Source: an uncultured Flavobacteriaceae bacterium (GTDB taxonomy: Bacteria; Bacteroidota; Bacteroidia; Flavobacteriales; Flavobacteriaceae). Taken from it: a stretch of DNA of 58,546 nt. Numbering within the stretch: position 1 is the stretch's first letter; every line of letters starts with the position of its first letter. Below are positions 19,239-29,557 of the stretch, piece by piece. Where the stretch lies: the NCBI GenBank assembly GCA_938073895.1, contig CALJFB010000021.1, positions 1 through 58,546 of the forward strand. Direction: 5' to 3'. The position numbers and the translations under genes are program-made. The notes under the pieces were generated by a model that was given only the letters and a program-made list of their open reading frames with translations, ran no database searches and had not been told where the DNA came from.

Positions 19239-20699
19239 ATGGCGTCTCATTACGAAGCACCTATTAGAACACCTTTAGTTACTGGTAGTAAATCTTACCA
19301 CGATGTAACACTGGACATTGCTGCACCTGTAGAAGGTAAGGCAAATAAGCAATGGTGGATTGTTTTTTCAATTGCACTTATTGCTTTCCTTTGGGGAGTA
19401 GGTTGTATGATTTATACAATATCAACAGGTATAGGAACCTGGGGATTAAACAGAACAGTTAACTGGGCTTGGGATATTACTAACTTCGTTTGGTGGGTTG
19501 GTATTGGTCATGCTGGTACATTAATTTCAGCTGTTCTATTATTATTCCGTCAAAAATGGCGTATGGCTATTAACCGCTCTGCGGAAGCCATGACTATTTT
19601 CTCGGTAGTTCAAGCTGGTTTATTTCCAGTAATACACATGGGTCGACCATGGTTAGCTTATTGGGTATTACCAATTCCTAATCAATTTGGTTCATTATGG
19701 GTAAACTTTAACTCACCTTTACTTTGGGATGTATTTGCAATTTCAACATATTTATCTGTATCATTAGTATTTTGGTGGACTGGTTTACTTCCTGATTTTG
19801 CTATGCTAAGAGATAGAGCTGTAAGACCTTTTCAAAAGAAAATTTATAGTTTATTAAGTTTTGGTTGGACTGGTAGAGCAAAAGATTGGCAACGTTTTGA
19901 AGAAGTATCTTTAGTATTAGCTGGTTTAGCTACACCTTTAGTACTTTCTGTTCACACGATTGTATCTTTTGATTTTGCAACATCTGTTATACCAGGATGG
20001 CACACTACAATTTTCCCACCATACTTTGTTGCAGGAGCAATTTTCTCAGGTTTTGCTATGGTAAACACACTTCTTATTATTATGCGTAAAGTATGTAATA
20101 TGGAAGATTATATTACTGTACAGCACATTGAATTAATGAACATTGTTATCATGTTAACGGGTTCTATAGTTGGTGTTGCTTACATAACCGAGTTATTTGT
20201 AGCTTGGTACTCTGGTGTTGAGTTTGAGCAATATGCTTTCTTAAACAGAGCAACTGGACCTTACGCTTGGGCATACTGGGCAATGATGTCTTGTAATGTA
20301 TTTTCTCCTCAGTTTATGTGGTTTAAAAAATTACGAACAAGTATTATGTTCTCATTTGCAATATCAATTGTTGTAAATATTGGAATGTGGTTTGAGCGTT
20401 TTGTTATTATTGTAACATCATTACACAGAGATTACCTACCATCTTCATGGACAATGTTTTCACCAACATTTGTTGATATTGGTATTTTTATTGGAACAAT
20501 AGGATTCTTTTTTGTACTATTTTTATTATACTCTAGAACTTTCCCCGTAATTGCACAGGCAGAGGTTAAGACTATTTTAAAGTCTTCTGGAGATATGTAC
20601 AAGAATTTAAGAGATTCTGGAGAAAGTTTAGTTGGAACAGGTGCTGATGCAAGAACTTCTAACGTAACTAGTACTAACAAATCAAACACGATACAATAG
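19239..20699 (+). CDS. actC: Alternative Complex III subunit ActC, NrfD-like quinol-binding protein
   Basis: A 486-residue integral membrane protein with about ten helices and the NrfD/PsrC pattern. Examples are the N-terminal WWIVFSIALIAFLWGVG, VWWVGIGHAGTLISAVLL near residue 90, and the HMGRPWLAYW segment. Members bind the quinol headgroup near the periplasmic surface and pass electrons to the Fe-S subunit. The gene ends three bases before actD, so the pair is probably translationally coupled. ActF is the second NrfD-like subunit in the same complex. Confidence 0.95.
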   Translation: MASHYEAPIRTPLVTGSKSYHDVTLDIAAPVEGKANKQWWIVFSIALIAFLWGVGCMIYTISTGIGTWGLNRTVNWAWDITNFVWWVGIGHAGTLISAVLLLFRQKWRMAINRSAEAMTIFSVVQAGLFPVIHMGRPWLAYWVLPIPNQFGSLWVNFNSPLLWDVFAISTYLSVSLVFWWTGLLPDFAMLRDRAVRPFQKKIYSLLSFGWTGRAKDWQRFEEVSLVLAGLATPLVLSVHTIVSFDFATSVIPGWHTTIFPPYFVAGAIFSGFAMVNTLLIIMRKVCNMEDYITVQHIELMNIVIMLTGSIVGVAYITELFVAWYSGVEFEQYAFLNRATGPYAWAYWAMMSCNVFSPQFMWFKKLRTSIMFSFAISIVVNIGMWFERFVIIVTSLHRDYLPSSWTMFSPTFVDIGIFIGTIGFFFVLFLLYSRTFPVIAQAEVKTILKSSGDMYKNLRDSGESLVGTGADARTSNVTSTNKSNTIQ

Positions 20700-20702
20700 T
20701 CT

Positions 20703-21233
20703 ATGGAAGCTTCAAAAGTAATTCACGCTATTTATACAGATGATGATGTATTAATGGCTGCCGTAAAAAAGGTTAAAGCTGCTAGATATCACATAGAAGA
20801 GATATATACACCTTTCCCAGTTCACGGTCTAGATAAAGCAATGGGTTTAGCTCCAACTAGATTAGCTATTTGTGCGTTTTTGTACGGATGTGTTGGTTTA
20901 GCTGTAGCAACTTTAATGATGAATTTTATCATGATTGAAGATTGGCCTCAAGATATTGGTGGTAAACCAAGTTTTAGCTATTTAGAAAATATGCCAGCTT
21001 TTGTACCAATTATGTTTGAGCTTACAATATTTTTTGCTGCTCACTTAATGGTAATAACTTTTTACTTAAGAAGTAGAATGTGGCCTTTTAAAGATGCTGA
21101 AAATCCTGATCCAAGAACAACAGACGATCATTTCTTAATGGAAATCCCAGTTTCTGGTGATGCTAAAACCTTAGAAGATCTTATTGCTACTACTGGTGCA
21201 GTCGAAATTAATTTAATTGATAAATCACATTAA
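20703..21233 (+). CDS. actD: Alternative Complex III subunit ActD (DUF3341)
   Basis: A 176-residue small membrane subunit. An N-terminal cytoplasmic domain (KVIHAIYTDDDVLMAAVKKV, YTPFPVHGLDKAMGL) precedes two membrane helices (about 59-80 and 99-120). A short C-terminal tail follows with FLMEIPVSG. The DUF3341 pattern and the fixed position between actC and actE identify it. In ACIII structures it lies beside ActC and has no cofactor. Start ATG 20703, directly after the actC stop. Confidence 0.93.
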   Translation: MEASKVIHAIYTDDDVLMAAVKKVKAARYHIEEIYTPFPVHGLDKAMGLAPTRLAICAFLYGCVGLAVATLMMNFIMIEDWPQDIGGKPSFSYLENMPAFVPIMFELTIFFAAHLMVITFYLRSRMWPFKDAENPDPRTTDDHFLMEIPVSGDAKTLEDLIATTGAVEINLIDKSH

Positions 21234-21242
21234 TTAGATACC

Positions 21243-21794
21243 ATGAAGAATTTAAAACATATAACAATCGTCCTACTAATTTTAGTGTCATTAGTTTCTT
21301 GTCAAAAGAACTCAAGACCTAATTATGAATTTATGCCTAATATGTATAAATCTGTAGGATATGAAGCATATCAAGAATCTGACGCTTTTGCAAATGGAGT
21401 TGAATCTCAATTACCAGCATTAGGAACTATTCCTAGAGGTTATACACCTTTCGATATTGATAACACAAACGAAGGTTACGAATTAGCTAAAACAACCTTA
21501 GTATCTAAATTAGATTCTTTATCTATAGATACAGCAAGAGGTAAAGAACTTTATAATATTTACTGCGGGATTTGTCACGGTAATAAAGGTAAAGGTCTAG
21601 GTAAGTTAGTTAAACGCGAAAAGATATTAGGTGTACCTAGTTACGCCGACAGAGATTTAACCATTGGCTCAACTTACCATACAATTTATTACGGTAAGAA
21701 TGCTATGGGATCTTACGCAAATCTAATTAACGAAGAAGAACGTTGGCAAGTTGCTGAATACGTTCTAAAGTTAAGATCTGATTTAAAAAAATAA
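21243..21794 (+). CDS. actE: Alternative Complex III subunit ActE, monohaem cytochrome c lipoprotein
   Basis: 183 residues. A lipoprotein signal ends in LVSC (Cys20). A cytochrome c domain follows with CGICHG near residue 112 and a distal Met in NAMGSY near 158. It is anchored on the periplasmic face by its lipid. Within ACIII this monohaem subunit packs next to ActB and ActA and may form part of the electron exit. The size and lipobox agree with the family. Confidence 0.94.
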   Translation: MKNLKHITIVLLILVSLVSCQKNSRPNYEFMPNMYKSVGYEAYQESDAFANGVESQLPALGTIPRGYTPFDIDNTNEGYELAKTTLVSKLDSLSIDTARGKELYNIYCGICHGNKGKGLGKLVKREKILGVPSYADRDLTIGSTYHTIYYGKNAMGSYANLINEEERWQVAEYVLKLRSDLKK

Positions 21795-21821
21795 GTTTTA
21801 CATAAAGTTTATATTATAGAT

Positions 21822-23189
21822 ATGTATACATTTTCAAAAAGACTAAAAATATTTGCAGCTGCTCTAATTATTATTGGTTCCGCACTTACTTTTATTGGTT
21901 TTTCTAATTCTCTTAAATCACTAGATGATGTTAAAGCGATGCTAGCCAACGAAAGTGCTCACCATGGCGGTGGACACCAATCTGTAGATAATGCTCACGA
22001 TGCACACAAATTAGAAACATTACATGATAATAACGCTCATGCCGAGGTATCACATGCTGTTTCTCATGAAGATGAACATGCAGAGCATGTTATGCATCAA
22101 ATACATAATAGACCTTGGTCAGCAGTTTACGTTGCCGCTTTTTTCTTTATGATGATTTCTCTAGGTGTTTTAGCTTTTTATGCTATACAATTTGCTGCAC
22201 AAGCAGGTTGGTCTCCATTACTCTTTAGAGTTATGGAAGCTATTACATATTACTTGTTACCTGGTGCATTAATTGTTGTTGGTATTGCTTATGTAGGTGG
22301 AGATCATATCTTCATTTGGATGCAAGAAGGTATGACTACCGAAGGACACGAGAATTATGATAAATTAGTTGCTGGTAAAGCAGATTGGTTAAACAAGTTT
22401 TGGTTTGTTGGTAGAGCCTTAATTTTTATTGCTGGTTGGTCTCTTTACAGATTTTTTGCACGTAAATTTTCTTTAGCTCAAGATGATGCTGAAAAAGGTG
22501 ATATTAAAAATTATAAAAAGACATTTCGTATATCCGCAGCATTTTTAGTATTTTTTATATATACTGAATCTATGATGTCGTGGGATTGGATTATGTCAGT
22601 AGATCCTCACTGGTTTTCTACCTTATTTGGATGGTACGTATTTGCAAGTATGTTTGTAAGTGGTATTACGGTTATTGCTTTAATTACAATATACCTTAAA
22701 TCTAAAGGATTGTTGCCAATGGTAAATGATAGTCATATACATGATTTAGCTAAATTTATGTTTGGTATATCTGTTTTCTGGACTTACTTATGGTTCTCAC
22801 AATTTATGCTTATTTGGTATTCTAATATTCCAGAAGAAGTTACCTATTTTATTACACGTATAGAAGACTATAACTTACCATTCTTTGGAATGATTGTTAT
22901 GAATTTCTTATTCCCATTATTATTACTAATGAATAGTGATTATAAACGATTACCATGGTTTGTTATAATGGCTGGTGTTGTTATATTAGGAGGACATTAT
23001 ATAGATATCTTCAATATGATTATGCCTGCAACTGTAGGAGATAGATGGTTTATTGGTTACCCAGAAATTGGTGCCATATTATTATTTGCTGGATTATTCA
23101 TTTTTGTAGTATTCCATTCATTATCAAAAGCACCTTTAATACCTAAAGGAAATCCTTTAATTAAGGAGAGCGAACATTTCCATTATTAA
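21822..23189 (+). CDS. actF: Alternative Complex III subunit ActF, NrfD-like, His-rich N-terminal insert
   Basis: A 455-residue integral membrane protein with about ten helices and a second NrfD-type fold. Between helix 1 (10-28) and helix 2 (from about 100) lies a polar insert with 13 histidines in residues 47-95 (HHGGGH, HDAH, HEDEHAEH), which looks able to bind transition metals. Known: ActC and ActF form a pseudo-symmetric pair, and ActF has been proposed to take part in proton movement. The insert's role is unknown. It is the last act gene, 24 bp before coxB. Confidence 0.94.
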   Translation: MYTFSKRLKIFAAALIIIGSALTFIGFSNSLKSLDDVKAMLANESAHHGGGHQSVDNAHDAHKLETLHDNNAHAEVSHAVSHEDEHAEHVMHQIHNRPWSAVYVAAFFFMMISLGVLAFYAIQFAAQAGWSPLLFRVMEAITYYLLPGALIVVGIAYVGGDHIFIWMQEGMTTEGHENYDKLVAGKADWLNKFWFVGRALIFIAGWSLYRFFARKFSLAQDDAEKGDIKNYKKTFRISAAFLVFFIYTESMMSWDWIMSVDPHWFSTLFGWYVFASMFVSGITVIALITIYLKSKGLLPMVNDSHIHDLAKFMFGISVFWTYLWFSQFMLIWYSNIPEEVTYFITRIEDYNLPFFGMIVMNFLFPLLLLMNSDYKRLPWFVIMAGVVILGGHYIDIFNMIMPATVGDRWFIGYPEIGAILLFAGLFIFVVFHSLSKAPLIPKGNPLIKESEHFHY

Positions 23190-23213
23190 TAATAAATAAC
23201 GATAAGTACAACA

Positions 23214-24293
23214 ATGACGGCTTTATTATCAATTTTAGTTTTAGTATTTATACTTGTTGCCATTTGGCAAATGGTTAAGATTTTCGATTTAACACAAATC
23301 GGTAATTCTGAATCAAATAATCAAGTAGCAACAGATTCAGACAATAAAATCAATGGTTACTTAATGTTAGGCTTTTTAGTCTTCATTTATGTAATCACAA
23401 TTATTTGTTTTGTTAAATTTGGAGACTTACCATTAATGTCCAATTCTGCTTCAGATCATGGACCAGACATTGATAGATTAATGATAATATCAATGATTAT
23501 TATTTTCTTTGTTCAAACTATAACACAGTTTTTACTTCATTATTTTGCCTTTAAGTATAGAGGTGAAAAAGGAAAAAAAGCAGTTTTCTTTGCAGATAAC
23601 AATAAGTTAGAAGCAGTTTGGACTGTTATACCTGTAATTGTTTTAGCTGGTTTAGTTATTTCTGGTCTTTTTACTTGGACTAGTGTTATGAATCCAGATA
23701 AAGGAAACGATCCTTTAGTTGTAGAACTTTATGCGCAGCAGTTTAATTGGAAAGCTAGATATGCAGGTGAAGACAATACGCTTGGTAAAGCTAACGTTAG
23801 GTTAATTGATATTGACAGAGCTAATATTTTAGGTTTAGACGAATCTGACCCTAATTCTGATGATGACATTATCACAACTGAATTACATCTACCCGTAGGA
23901 AAACCTGTTTTATTTAAAATGCGTTCACAAGATGTTTTACACTCAGCTTATATGCCTCATTTTAGAGCACAAATGAACTGTGTTCCTGGTATGATTACTC
24001 AATTCAGTTTTACACCTACAATAACTACTGAAGATATGCGTAATACACCAGAAATGCTTGATAAAGTTGCTAATATTAATACTATTAGAACTCAAAAAAG
24101 TATTGCTCTAACTGCTAAAGGAGAAGATCCTTTAGAACGTTACGAGTTCGATTACTTACTATTATGTAACAAGATTTGTGGTAAATCTCACTATAACATG
24201 CAAATGAAAATTATAGTTGAAACACAAGAAGAGTACGACGCATGGTTAAAAACTCAAAAAGTATTTAAGGGTTCTTTAATTTCAGCAAACTAA
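23214..24293 (+). CDS. coxB: Cytochrome c oxidase subunit II (CuA)
   Basis: 359 residues. Membrane helices lie at about 3-22, 48-67, 87-105 and 130-150, followed by a periplasmic cupredoxin domain. The binuclear CuA site is intact: His in VLHSAYMPH and the cluster CNKICGKSHYNM near 322-333. An acidic insert (LGLDESDPNSDDD) sits within the cupredoxin domain. There is no C-terminal cytochrome c domain, so electrons must arrive from ACIII directly or through its haem domains. It is encoded directly between actF and coxA, which supports a physical ACIII-oxidase supercomplex of the kind known from Flavobacterium. Confidence 0.96.
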   Translation: MTALLSILVLVFILVAIWQMVKIFDLTQIGNSESNNQVATDSDNKINGYLMLGFLVFIYVITIICFVKFGDLPLMSNSASDHGPDIDRLMIISMIIIFFVQTITQFLLHYFAFKYRGEKGKKAVFFADNNKLEAVWTVIPVIVLAGLVISGLFTWTSVMNPDKGNDPLVVELYAQQFNWKARYAGEDNTLGKANVRLIDIDRANILGLDESDPNSDDDIITTELHLPVGKPVLFKMRSQDVLHSAYMPHFRAQMNCVPGMITQFSFTPTITTEDMRNTPEMLDKVANINTIRTQKSIALTAKGEDPLERYEFDYLLLCNKICGKSHYNMQMKIIVETQEEYDAWLKTQKVFKGSLISAN

Positions 24294-24327
24294 TTTAGAT
24301 ATAAATAAAATTATATAATATAGAATT

Positions 24328-26124
24328 ATGGCAGCACACGTAGAAGATACTAACGCTCACGAAGACGGACATGGTCATCACCATAAAGAAACATTCATAA
24401 CTAAATATATATTTAGTATGGACCATAAAATGATTGCCAAGCAGTACCTTATTACAGGTACTATTATGGGAGTTATTGGTGTTCTAATGTCTCTATTAAT
24501 GCGTATGCAAATCGCTTGGCCAGAAGAGCCAAACGTAATTTTTAAGGCTTTATTAGGAAAATGGGCTCCAGATGGTGTTATGGATGCTGATATTTATTTA
24601 GCATTAGTTACTATTCATGGTACAATTATGATATTTTTTGTACTTACTGCAGGTTTAAGTGGTACATTTAGTAACTTATTAATTCCTTTGCAAATTGGAG
24701 CAAGAGATATGGCTTCAGGATTCCTTAACATGGTATCTTATTGGTTATTCTTTTTATCTTCAATAATTATGGTTTCTTCTTTCTTTGTTGAAGCTGGACC
24801 AGCTGCAGCAGGATGGACTATTTATCCACCATTAAGTGCTTTACCAATGGCTCAAGGTGGTTCTGGTATGGGAATGACATTATGGTTAGTTTCTATGGCT
24901 ATCTTTATTGCTTCATCATTATTGGGATCTTTAAATTATGTCGTAACTGTAATAAACTTAAGAACAAAAGGTATGTCTATGACGCGTTTACCTTTAACAA
25001 TATGGGCTTTCTTTGTAACAGCTATTATTGGTGTTGTTTCTTTCCCAGTTTTATTATCTGCCGCATTATTATTAATAATGGACAGAAGTTTTGGAACATC
25101 ATTTTTCCTATCCGATATATTTATACAAGGTGAAGTTTTACATTACCAAGGTGGATCTCCAGTTTTATTTGAGCACTTATTTTGGTTCTTAGGTCACCCA
25201 GAAGTTTATATTGTATTATTACCAGCATTAGGTATTACTTCAGAAATTATTGCAACAAACTCTAGAAAGCCAATTTTTGGATATAGAGCTATGGTTGCTT
25301 CAATTATAGCAATTGCATTTTTATCTACAATTGTTTGGGGTCACCATATGTTTATTTCAGGAATGAATCCTTTCTTAGGATCTGTATTTACATTTACAAC
25401 GTTATTAATTGCAATTCCTTCAGCTGTAAAATCTTTTAATTACATAACCACTTTATGGAAAGGTAATTTGCAAATGAATCCAGCAATGTTATTTTCTATT
25501 GGTTTAGTATCTACTTTTATTACTGGTGGATTAACTGGAATTATTTTAGGAGATTCAGCTCTTGATATTAATGTACATGATACTTATTTTGTAGTAGCAC
25601 ATTTCCATTTAGTAATGGGTATATCTGCTCTTTACGGTATGTTTGCAGGTATTTACCATTGGTTCCCTAAAATGTTTGGACGTATGCTAAATAAAAAATT
25701 AGGATACATTCATTTTTGGGTAACTGCTGTATGTGCTTATGGAGTATTTTTCCCAATGCATTTTATTGGAATGGCAGGTTTACCAAGACGTTACTATACA
25801 AATTCTAATTTCCCTTTATTTGACGATTTAGCTAATGTAAATGTTGTTATTACAATTTTTGCTTTAATTGGTGGAGTTTTTCAATTGGTATTCTTATACA
25901 ATATGTTTTCAAGCATTTTCTTTGGAAAGAAAGCAGTACAAAACCCATGGAAATCAAATACTATGGAATGGACTACACCTGTAGAACACGTTCATGGTAA
26001 CTGGCCAGGAGAAATTCCTGAAGTTCATCGTTGGGCTTACGATTACTCTAAACCAGGTCATGATTCAGATTTTGTTCTTCAAACGACTCCTATGTATGAA
26101 GGAGAAGAAGAATTACAACATTAA
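24328..26124 (+). CDS. coxA: Cytochrome c oxidase subunit I (haem-copper, A1-like)
   Basis: A 598-residue subunit with about 12 helices. Key ligands are present: His of the low-spin haem in VTIHGTIMIFF near residue 95; the CuB His with cross-linked Tyr and the D-channel Glu in LGHPEVYIV near 290; the CuB pair WGHHMF near 340; and both haem histidines in VHDTYFVVAHFHLVMG near 418-433. The Glu in GHPEV places it with A1-type oxidases. It reduces O2 to water and pumps protons. A His-rich N terminus (HEDGHGHHH) precedes the first helix. The gene ends the operon, 24 bp before a strong terminator. Confidence 0.97.
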   Translation: MAAHVEDTNAHEDGHGHHHKETFITKYIFSMDHKMIAKQYLITGTIMGVIGVLMSLLMRMQIAWPEEPNVIFKALLGKWAPDGVMDADIYLALVTIHGTIMIFFVLTAGLSGTFSNLLIPLQIGARDMASGFLNMVSYWLFFLSSIIMVSSFFVEAGPAAAGWTIYPPLSALPMAQGGSGMGMTLWLVSMAIFIASSLLGSLNYVVTVINLRTKGMSMTRLPLTIWAFFVTAIIGVVSFPVLLSAALLLIMDRSFGTSFFLSDIFIQGEVLHYQGGSPVLFEHLFWFLGHPEVYIVLLPALGITSEIIATNSRKPIFGYRAMVASIIAIAFLSTIVWGHHMFISGMNPFLGSVFTFTTLLIAIPSAVKSFNYITTLWKGNLQMNPAMLFSIGLVSTFITGGLTGIILGDSALDINVHDTYFVVAHFHLVMGISALYGMFAGIYHWFPKMFGRMLNKKLGYIHFWVTAVCAYGVFFPMHFIGMAGLPRRYYTNSNFPLFDDLANVNVVITIFALIGGVFQLVFLYNMFSSIFFGKKAVQNPWKSNTMEWTTPVEHVHGNWPGEIPEVHRWAYDYSKPGHDSDFVLQTTPMYEGEEELQH

Positions 26125-26147
26125 TCAAACCTTAAATTGATATTATT

Positions 26148-26180
26148 AAAAAAGCCTTTCTATTTTAGAAAGGCTTTTTT
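26148..26180 (+). terminator. Terminator of the act-cox operon
   Basis: A perfect 15-bp stem AAAAAAGCCTTTCTA / TAGAAAGGCTTTTTT with a TTT loop; the T-run is the right arm. The ruvB -7 element begins only three bases later. Confidence 0.9.
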
Positions 26181-26182
26181 AG

Positions 26183-26190
26183 TATATTTG
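26183..26190 (+). promoter_or_regulatory. Putative -7 element of ruvB
   Basis: TATATTTG matches TAnnTTTG and lies 22 bp before the ruvB ATG, directly after the act-cox terminator. The -33 region would fall inside the terminator hairpin and is not a good match. Confidence 0.45.
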
Positions 26191-26212
26191 AATAAAGTCA
26201 TTTTATAAAATT

Positions 26213-27235
26213 ATGAACGGAAACTTAGATCCAACTAACGACAATTTTACACCTGAAGAAAACGATGTTGAAAAGCAATTAAGACCGCTATCATTTAAAG
26301 ATTTTACAGGTCAAGAACAAGTCTTAGAGAATCTTCAAATATTTGTTCAAGCTGCAAACCAAAGAGACGAAGCTTTAGATCATACTTTATTTCATGGTCC
26401 TCCAGGATTAGGAAAAACTACTTTGGCTAATATCTTGGCCAACGAGTTAGATGTAGGTATTAAAATTACATCTGGTCCGGTTTTGGATAAACCAGGAGAT
26501 TTGGCAGGTTTACTAACCAATCTTGACGAAAGAGACGTTCTTTTTATAGACGAAATCCACCGATTAAGTCCTATTGTAGAAGAATATTTATATTCTGCAA
26601 TGGAAGACTTTAAAATTGATATTATGATTGAGTCTGGTCCTAATGCTAGGTCAGTTCAAATTAATTTAAATCCATTTACTTTAGTTGGAGCAACAACACG
26701 TTCTGGATTATTAACAGCTCCAATGCGAGCACGTTTTGGAATTCAAAGTAGACTGCAATACTATAATACAGAATTATTAACGACCATTGTACAGCGTAGC
26801 TCTGCAATTTTAGATATGCCAATATCTATGGAAGCAGCAATCGAAATTGCTGGTCGTAGTCGTGGAACCCCAAGAATTGCAAATGCATTATTACGTCGTG
26901 TTAGAGATTTTGCACAGATAAAAGGCGATGGCACTATAGATATTAAAATCGCTAAATTTGCTTTACAGGCATTACATGTTGATGCTTATGGCTTAGATGA
27001 AATGGATAATAAAATTCTGAATACTATAATAGATAAGTTTAAAGGTGGACCAGTTGGTGTTTCAACTATTGCAACAGCAGTAAGCGAAAGTTCCGAAACT
27101 ATTGAAGAAGTTTATGAACCTTTCTTAATACAACAAGGTTTTATTGTTCGTACGCCAAGAGGTAGAGAAGTTACAGAACTAGCCTATAAACACCTAGGTA
27201 AAGTAAAAGGACCAGTTCAAGGTGGCTTATTTTAA
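26213..27235 (+). CDS. ruvB: Holliday junction helicase RuvB
   Basis: A 340-residue AAA+ motor that drives branch migration with RuvA. Visible features are the RuvB N-terminal pattern [12 protein letters not shown], Walker [10 protein letters not shown] (62-70), Walker [10 protein letters not shown] (110-118), sensor 1 in [10 protein letters not shown], the arginine-finger/sensor 2 region [17 protein letters not shown], and a C-terminal winged helix with [13 protein letters not shown]. Length is normal. ruvA is about 5 kb downstream in the same direction, separated by the P450, queG and maeB. Confidence 0.97.
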   Translation: MNGNLDPTNDNFTPEENDVEKQLRPLSFKDFTGQEQVLENLQIFVQAANQRDEALDHTLFHGPPGLGKTTLANILANELDVGIKITSGPVLDKPGDLAGLLTNLDERDVLFIDEIHRLSPIVEEYLYSAMEDFKIDIMIESGPNARSVQINLNPFTLVGATTRSGLLTAPMRARFGIQSRLQYYNTELLTTIVQRSSAILDMPISMEAAIEIAGRSRGTPRIANALLRRVRDFAQIKGDGTIDIKIAKFALQALHVDAYGLDEMDNKILNTIIDKFKGGPVGVSTIATAVSESSETIEEVYEPFLIQQGFIVRTPRGREVTELAYKHLGKVKGPVQGGLF

Positions 27236-27302
27236 TATATCTTTATTATTCTAACACTTAAGTTCCTTTTTTATCCTTAAATACAAATGAAAAACCATCT
27301 AA

Positions 27303-28628
27303 ATGCTTAGAGCAGTACCAGAAGTATCATTAATAAAATTTATAAGACATTCTTTGGAGATTCTTAAAAATCCGCTTCCTTTTCATAATAGAAACTTTGA
27401 AAAGAAAGGTGATATTTTTAAGTTAAATGTTGGATTTAACACAAAAATATTTTTTTGTAGAGATGCTGGTTTTGCGCAATATGTATTACAAAAAAATCAG
27501 AAAAACTATGTTAAATCTAAAATACAAACCGTAGATTTAGTTAAATATGTTGGTGAAGGTTTACTAACTTCCGAAGGTGATAAATGGAAAAAGCAGCGTA
27601 AAATGATGCAGCCTGCTTTTCATAAACAAAAATTAAAGAATTTATTATCTGGAATGCAAGAAACAATTGCATTTCAATATCAAAAAATTAGTTCTAATAA
27701 CACTATAGATATCTTTCCTGTTCTTAACGATTTAGCTTTCCAGACAGTAGTTAAATCTTTGTTTACAAAGGCGGCAAAATCAAAAGATATGGAACGCTTA
27801 CAGTTTATTACTGAAGCAAATCAACGAATGTTGGTAAGAGAATTACGTCAACCTTATTTAGCTTCATGGTTTAAAATTAGTGGTGTTTTACAAAAGCATT
27901 TAGATTTAACTAAAGAGGCAAGACAAATACTTAAAACCATAGTAGAAGAACGTAAGTTATCAGGAAAGCGTTACGATGACTTATTAGACATGCTATTAGA
28001 AACCAAGTACGATGATGGATTTGGAATGTCAGAAGAGCAATTAATAGACGAAATATTAATTATTTTTACAGCAGGACATGAGACTACTTCAAACTCTTTA
28101 ACATTTACATTTCAGTTATTAGCAAAGCATCCCGAATATCAAGATTCTATTTATAAGGAATATTTAGATTTAGGAGCAGATCAATCAGATTTAATGTTGC
28201 GCATATCTCAATCTAAAATTTGCCAGCAAGTTATAGAAGAGTCCATGCGTTTATATCCACCAGCGTATTTTATAGATCGCGTTAATAAGGAAACCGATAC
28301 TTTTAATAAAATGGAATTTAAACCTGGAAGTAATTTACTGTTTTCTATTTATGAAATACATAGACATCCAAATCTTTGGGATAATCCAAATACATTTTAC
28401 CCAGAGCGTTTTGCAGATAAAACAAAACAATATTCCGCGCAGTATTATCCTTTTGGTGCAGGACCACGAAAATGTATTGGTAATAATTTTGCCATGTTTG
28501 AAATGATTATAGCAGTTACTGAATTAATTAAAAATTACAAGATTTATGCAGATTTTGATTCAATAGAAATAACACCTCTAATTACTTTAAAACCTAAAAA
28601 TGCATTTTTGAAATTTGAAAAGCGTTAA
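27303..28628 (+). CDS. Cytochrome P450 monooxygenase, soluble
   Basis: A 441-residue P450 with all core motifs: C-helix [13 protein letters not shown] (95-107), I-helix AGHETTS (257-263, oxygen activation), ExxR at 313-316, PERF at 367-370, and the haem loop [10 protein letters not shown] with axial Cys391. It has no membrane anchor. The C-helix and haem-loop style resemble the CYP4/CYP102 side of the superfamily, which often oxidises fatty acids or isoprenoids. The substrate is unknown. No ferredoxin or reductase gene is adjacent; the neighbours act on DNA and tRNA, so redox partners must come from elsewhere. ATG 27303 lies 67 bp after ruvB; queG starts two bases after its stop. Confidence 0.93.
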   Translation: MLRAVPEVSLIKFIRHSLEILKNPLPFHNRNFEKKGDIFKLNVGFNTKIFFCRDAGFAQYVLQKNQKNYVKSKIQTVDLVKYVGEGLLTSEGDKWKKQRKMMQPAFHKQKLKNLLSGMQETIAFQYQKISSNNTIDIFPVLNDLAFQTVVKSLFTKAAKSKDMERLQFITEANQRMLVRELRQPYLASWFKISGVLQKHLDLTKEARQILKTIVEERKLSGKRYDDLLDMLLETKYDDGFGMSEEQLIDEILIIFTAGHETTSNSLTFTFQLLAKHPEYQDSIYKEYLDLGADQSDLMLRISQSKICQQVIEESMRLYPPAYFIDRVNKETDTFNKMEFKPGSNLLFSIYEIHRHPNLWDNPNTFYPERFADKTKQYSAQYYPFGAGPRKCIGNNFAMFEMIIAVTELIKNYKIYADFDSIEITPLITLKPKNAFLKFEKR

Positions 28629-28630
28629 GA

Positions 28631-29557
28631 TTGAATATTAACAAGGCAAAATATTCGCAACTAATTAAATCCGAAGCTAAACGTTTAGGCTTTTTGTCTT
28701 GTGGTATTAGTAAATCAGAATTTTTAGACGTAGAAGCACCAAGATTAGAAAAGTGGTTAAAAAATAATAGTCACGGAGAAATGTCTTATATGGAGAATAA
28801 TTTCGATAAGCGTTTAGATCCGTCAAAATTAGTACCAGATTCTAAGTCTGTTATTTCTTTATTGTTAAATTATTATCCTCAAGAAACTCAAACAGAAGAC
28901 TCTTATAAGATTTCTAAATATGCTTACGGTAAAGACTACCACGATGTCATTAAATCAAAATTAAAAGCGCTTCATTATTTTATTGAAACTGAAATTGGTG
29001 AAGTTTCGGGTCGTGCTTTTGTTGATTCTGCACCAGTTTTAGATAAAGCTTGGGCTGCAAAATCTGGTTTAGGTTGGATTGGTAAAAATTCGAATCTAAT
29101 TACCCAAAAAGTAGGTTCATTTTACTTTATAGCGGAGCTTATAATAGATTTGGATTTAGATTACGATTACGCTACAACAGATCATTGCGGGACTTGTACA
29201 GCTTGTATAGATGCCTGTCCAACAGCAGCCATTACAGAACCTTATGTTGTAGATGGCTCTAAATGTATTTCTTACTTTACCATAGAATTAAAAGATCAAT
29301 TACCTGAAACATTAAAAGGAAGTTTTAACGACTGGATGTTTGGTTGCGATATTTGCCAAGATGTTTGTCCGTGGAATAAATTTTCTAAATCACATGCCGA
29401 GCCTCTTTTTAATCCAAATCCCGAATTATTAAGCTTAACTAAGAAAGATTGGGAAGAGATTACAGAAGATGTGTTTAAAAAAGTCTTTCAAAAATCGGCA
29501 GTAAAACGGACTAAGTTTTCTGGGTTAAGTAGAAATATAGATTTCCTAAAAAAATAA
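28631..29557 (+). CDS. queG: Epoxyqueuosine reductase QueG
   Basis: A 308-residue cobalamin-dependent iron-sulfur enzyme that reduces epoxyqueuosine to queuosine at tRNA position 34. Visible are the catalytic Asp132 in VDSAPV, the GWIGKN segment, and eight cysteines for two 4Fe-4S clusters: 186, 189, 192, 196 and 212, 239, 242, 246. Length is at the short end of the family, without the C-terminal HEAT-like extension of longer homologues. Start is TTG at 28631, two bases after the P450 stop, so the genes are likely coupled. Confidence 0.94.
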   Translation: MNINKAKYSQLIKSEAKRLGFLSCGISKSEFLDVEAPRLEKWLKNNSHGEMSYMENNFDKRLDPSKLVPDSKSVISLLLNYYPQETQTEDSYKISKYAYGKDYHDVIKSKLKALHYFIETEIGEVSGRAFVDSAPVLDKAWAAKSGLGWIGKNSNLITQKVGSFYFIAELIIDLDLDYDYATTDHCGTCTACIDACPTAAITEPYVVDGSKCISYFTIELKDQLPETLKGSFNDWMFGCDICQDVCPWNKFSKSHAEPLFNPNPELLSLTKKDWEEITEDVFKKVFQKSAVKRTKFSGLSRNIDFLKK

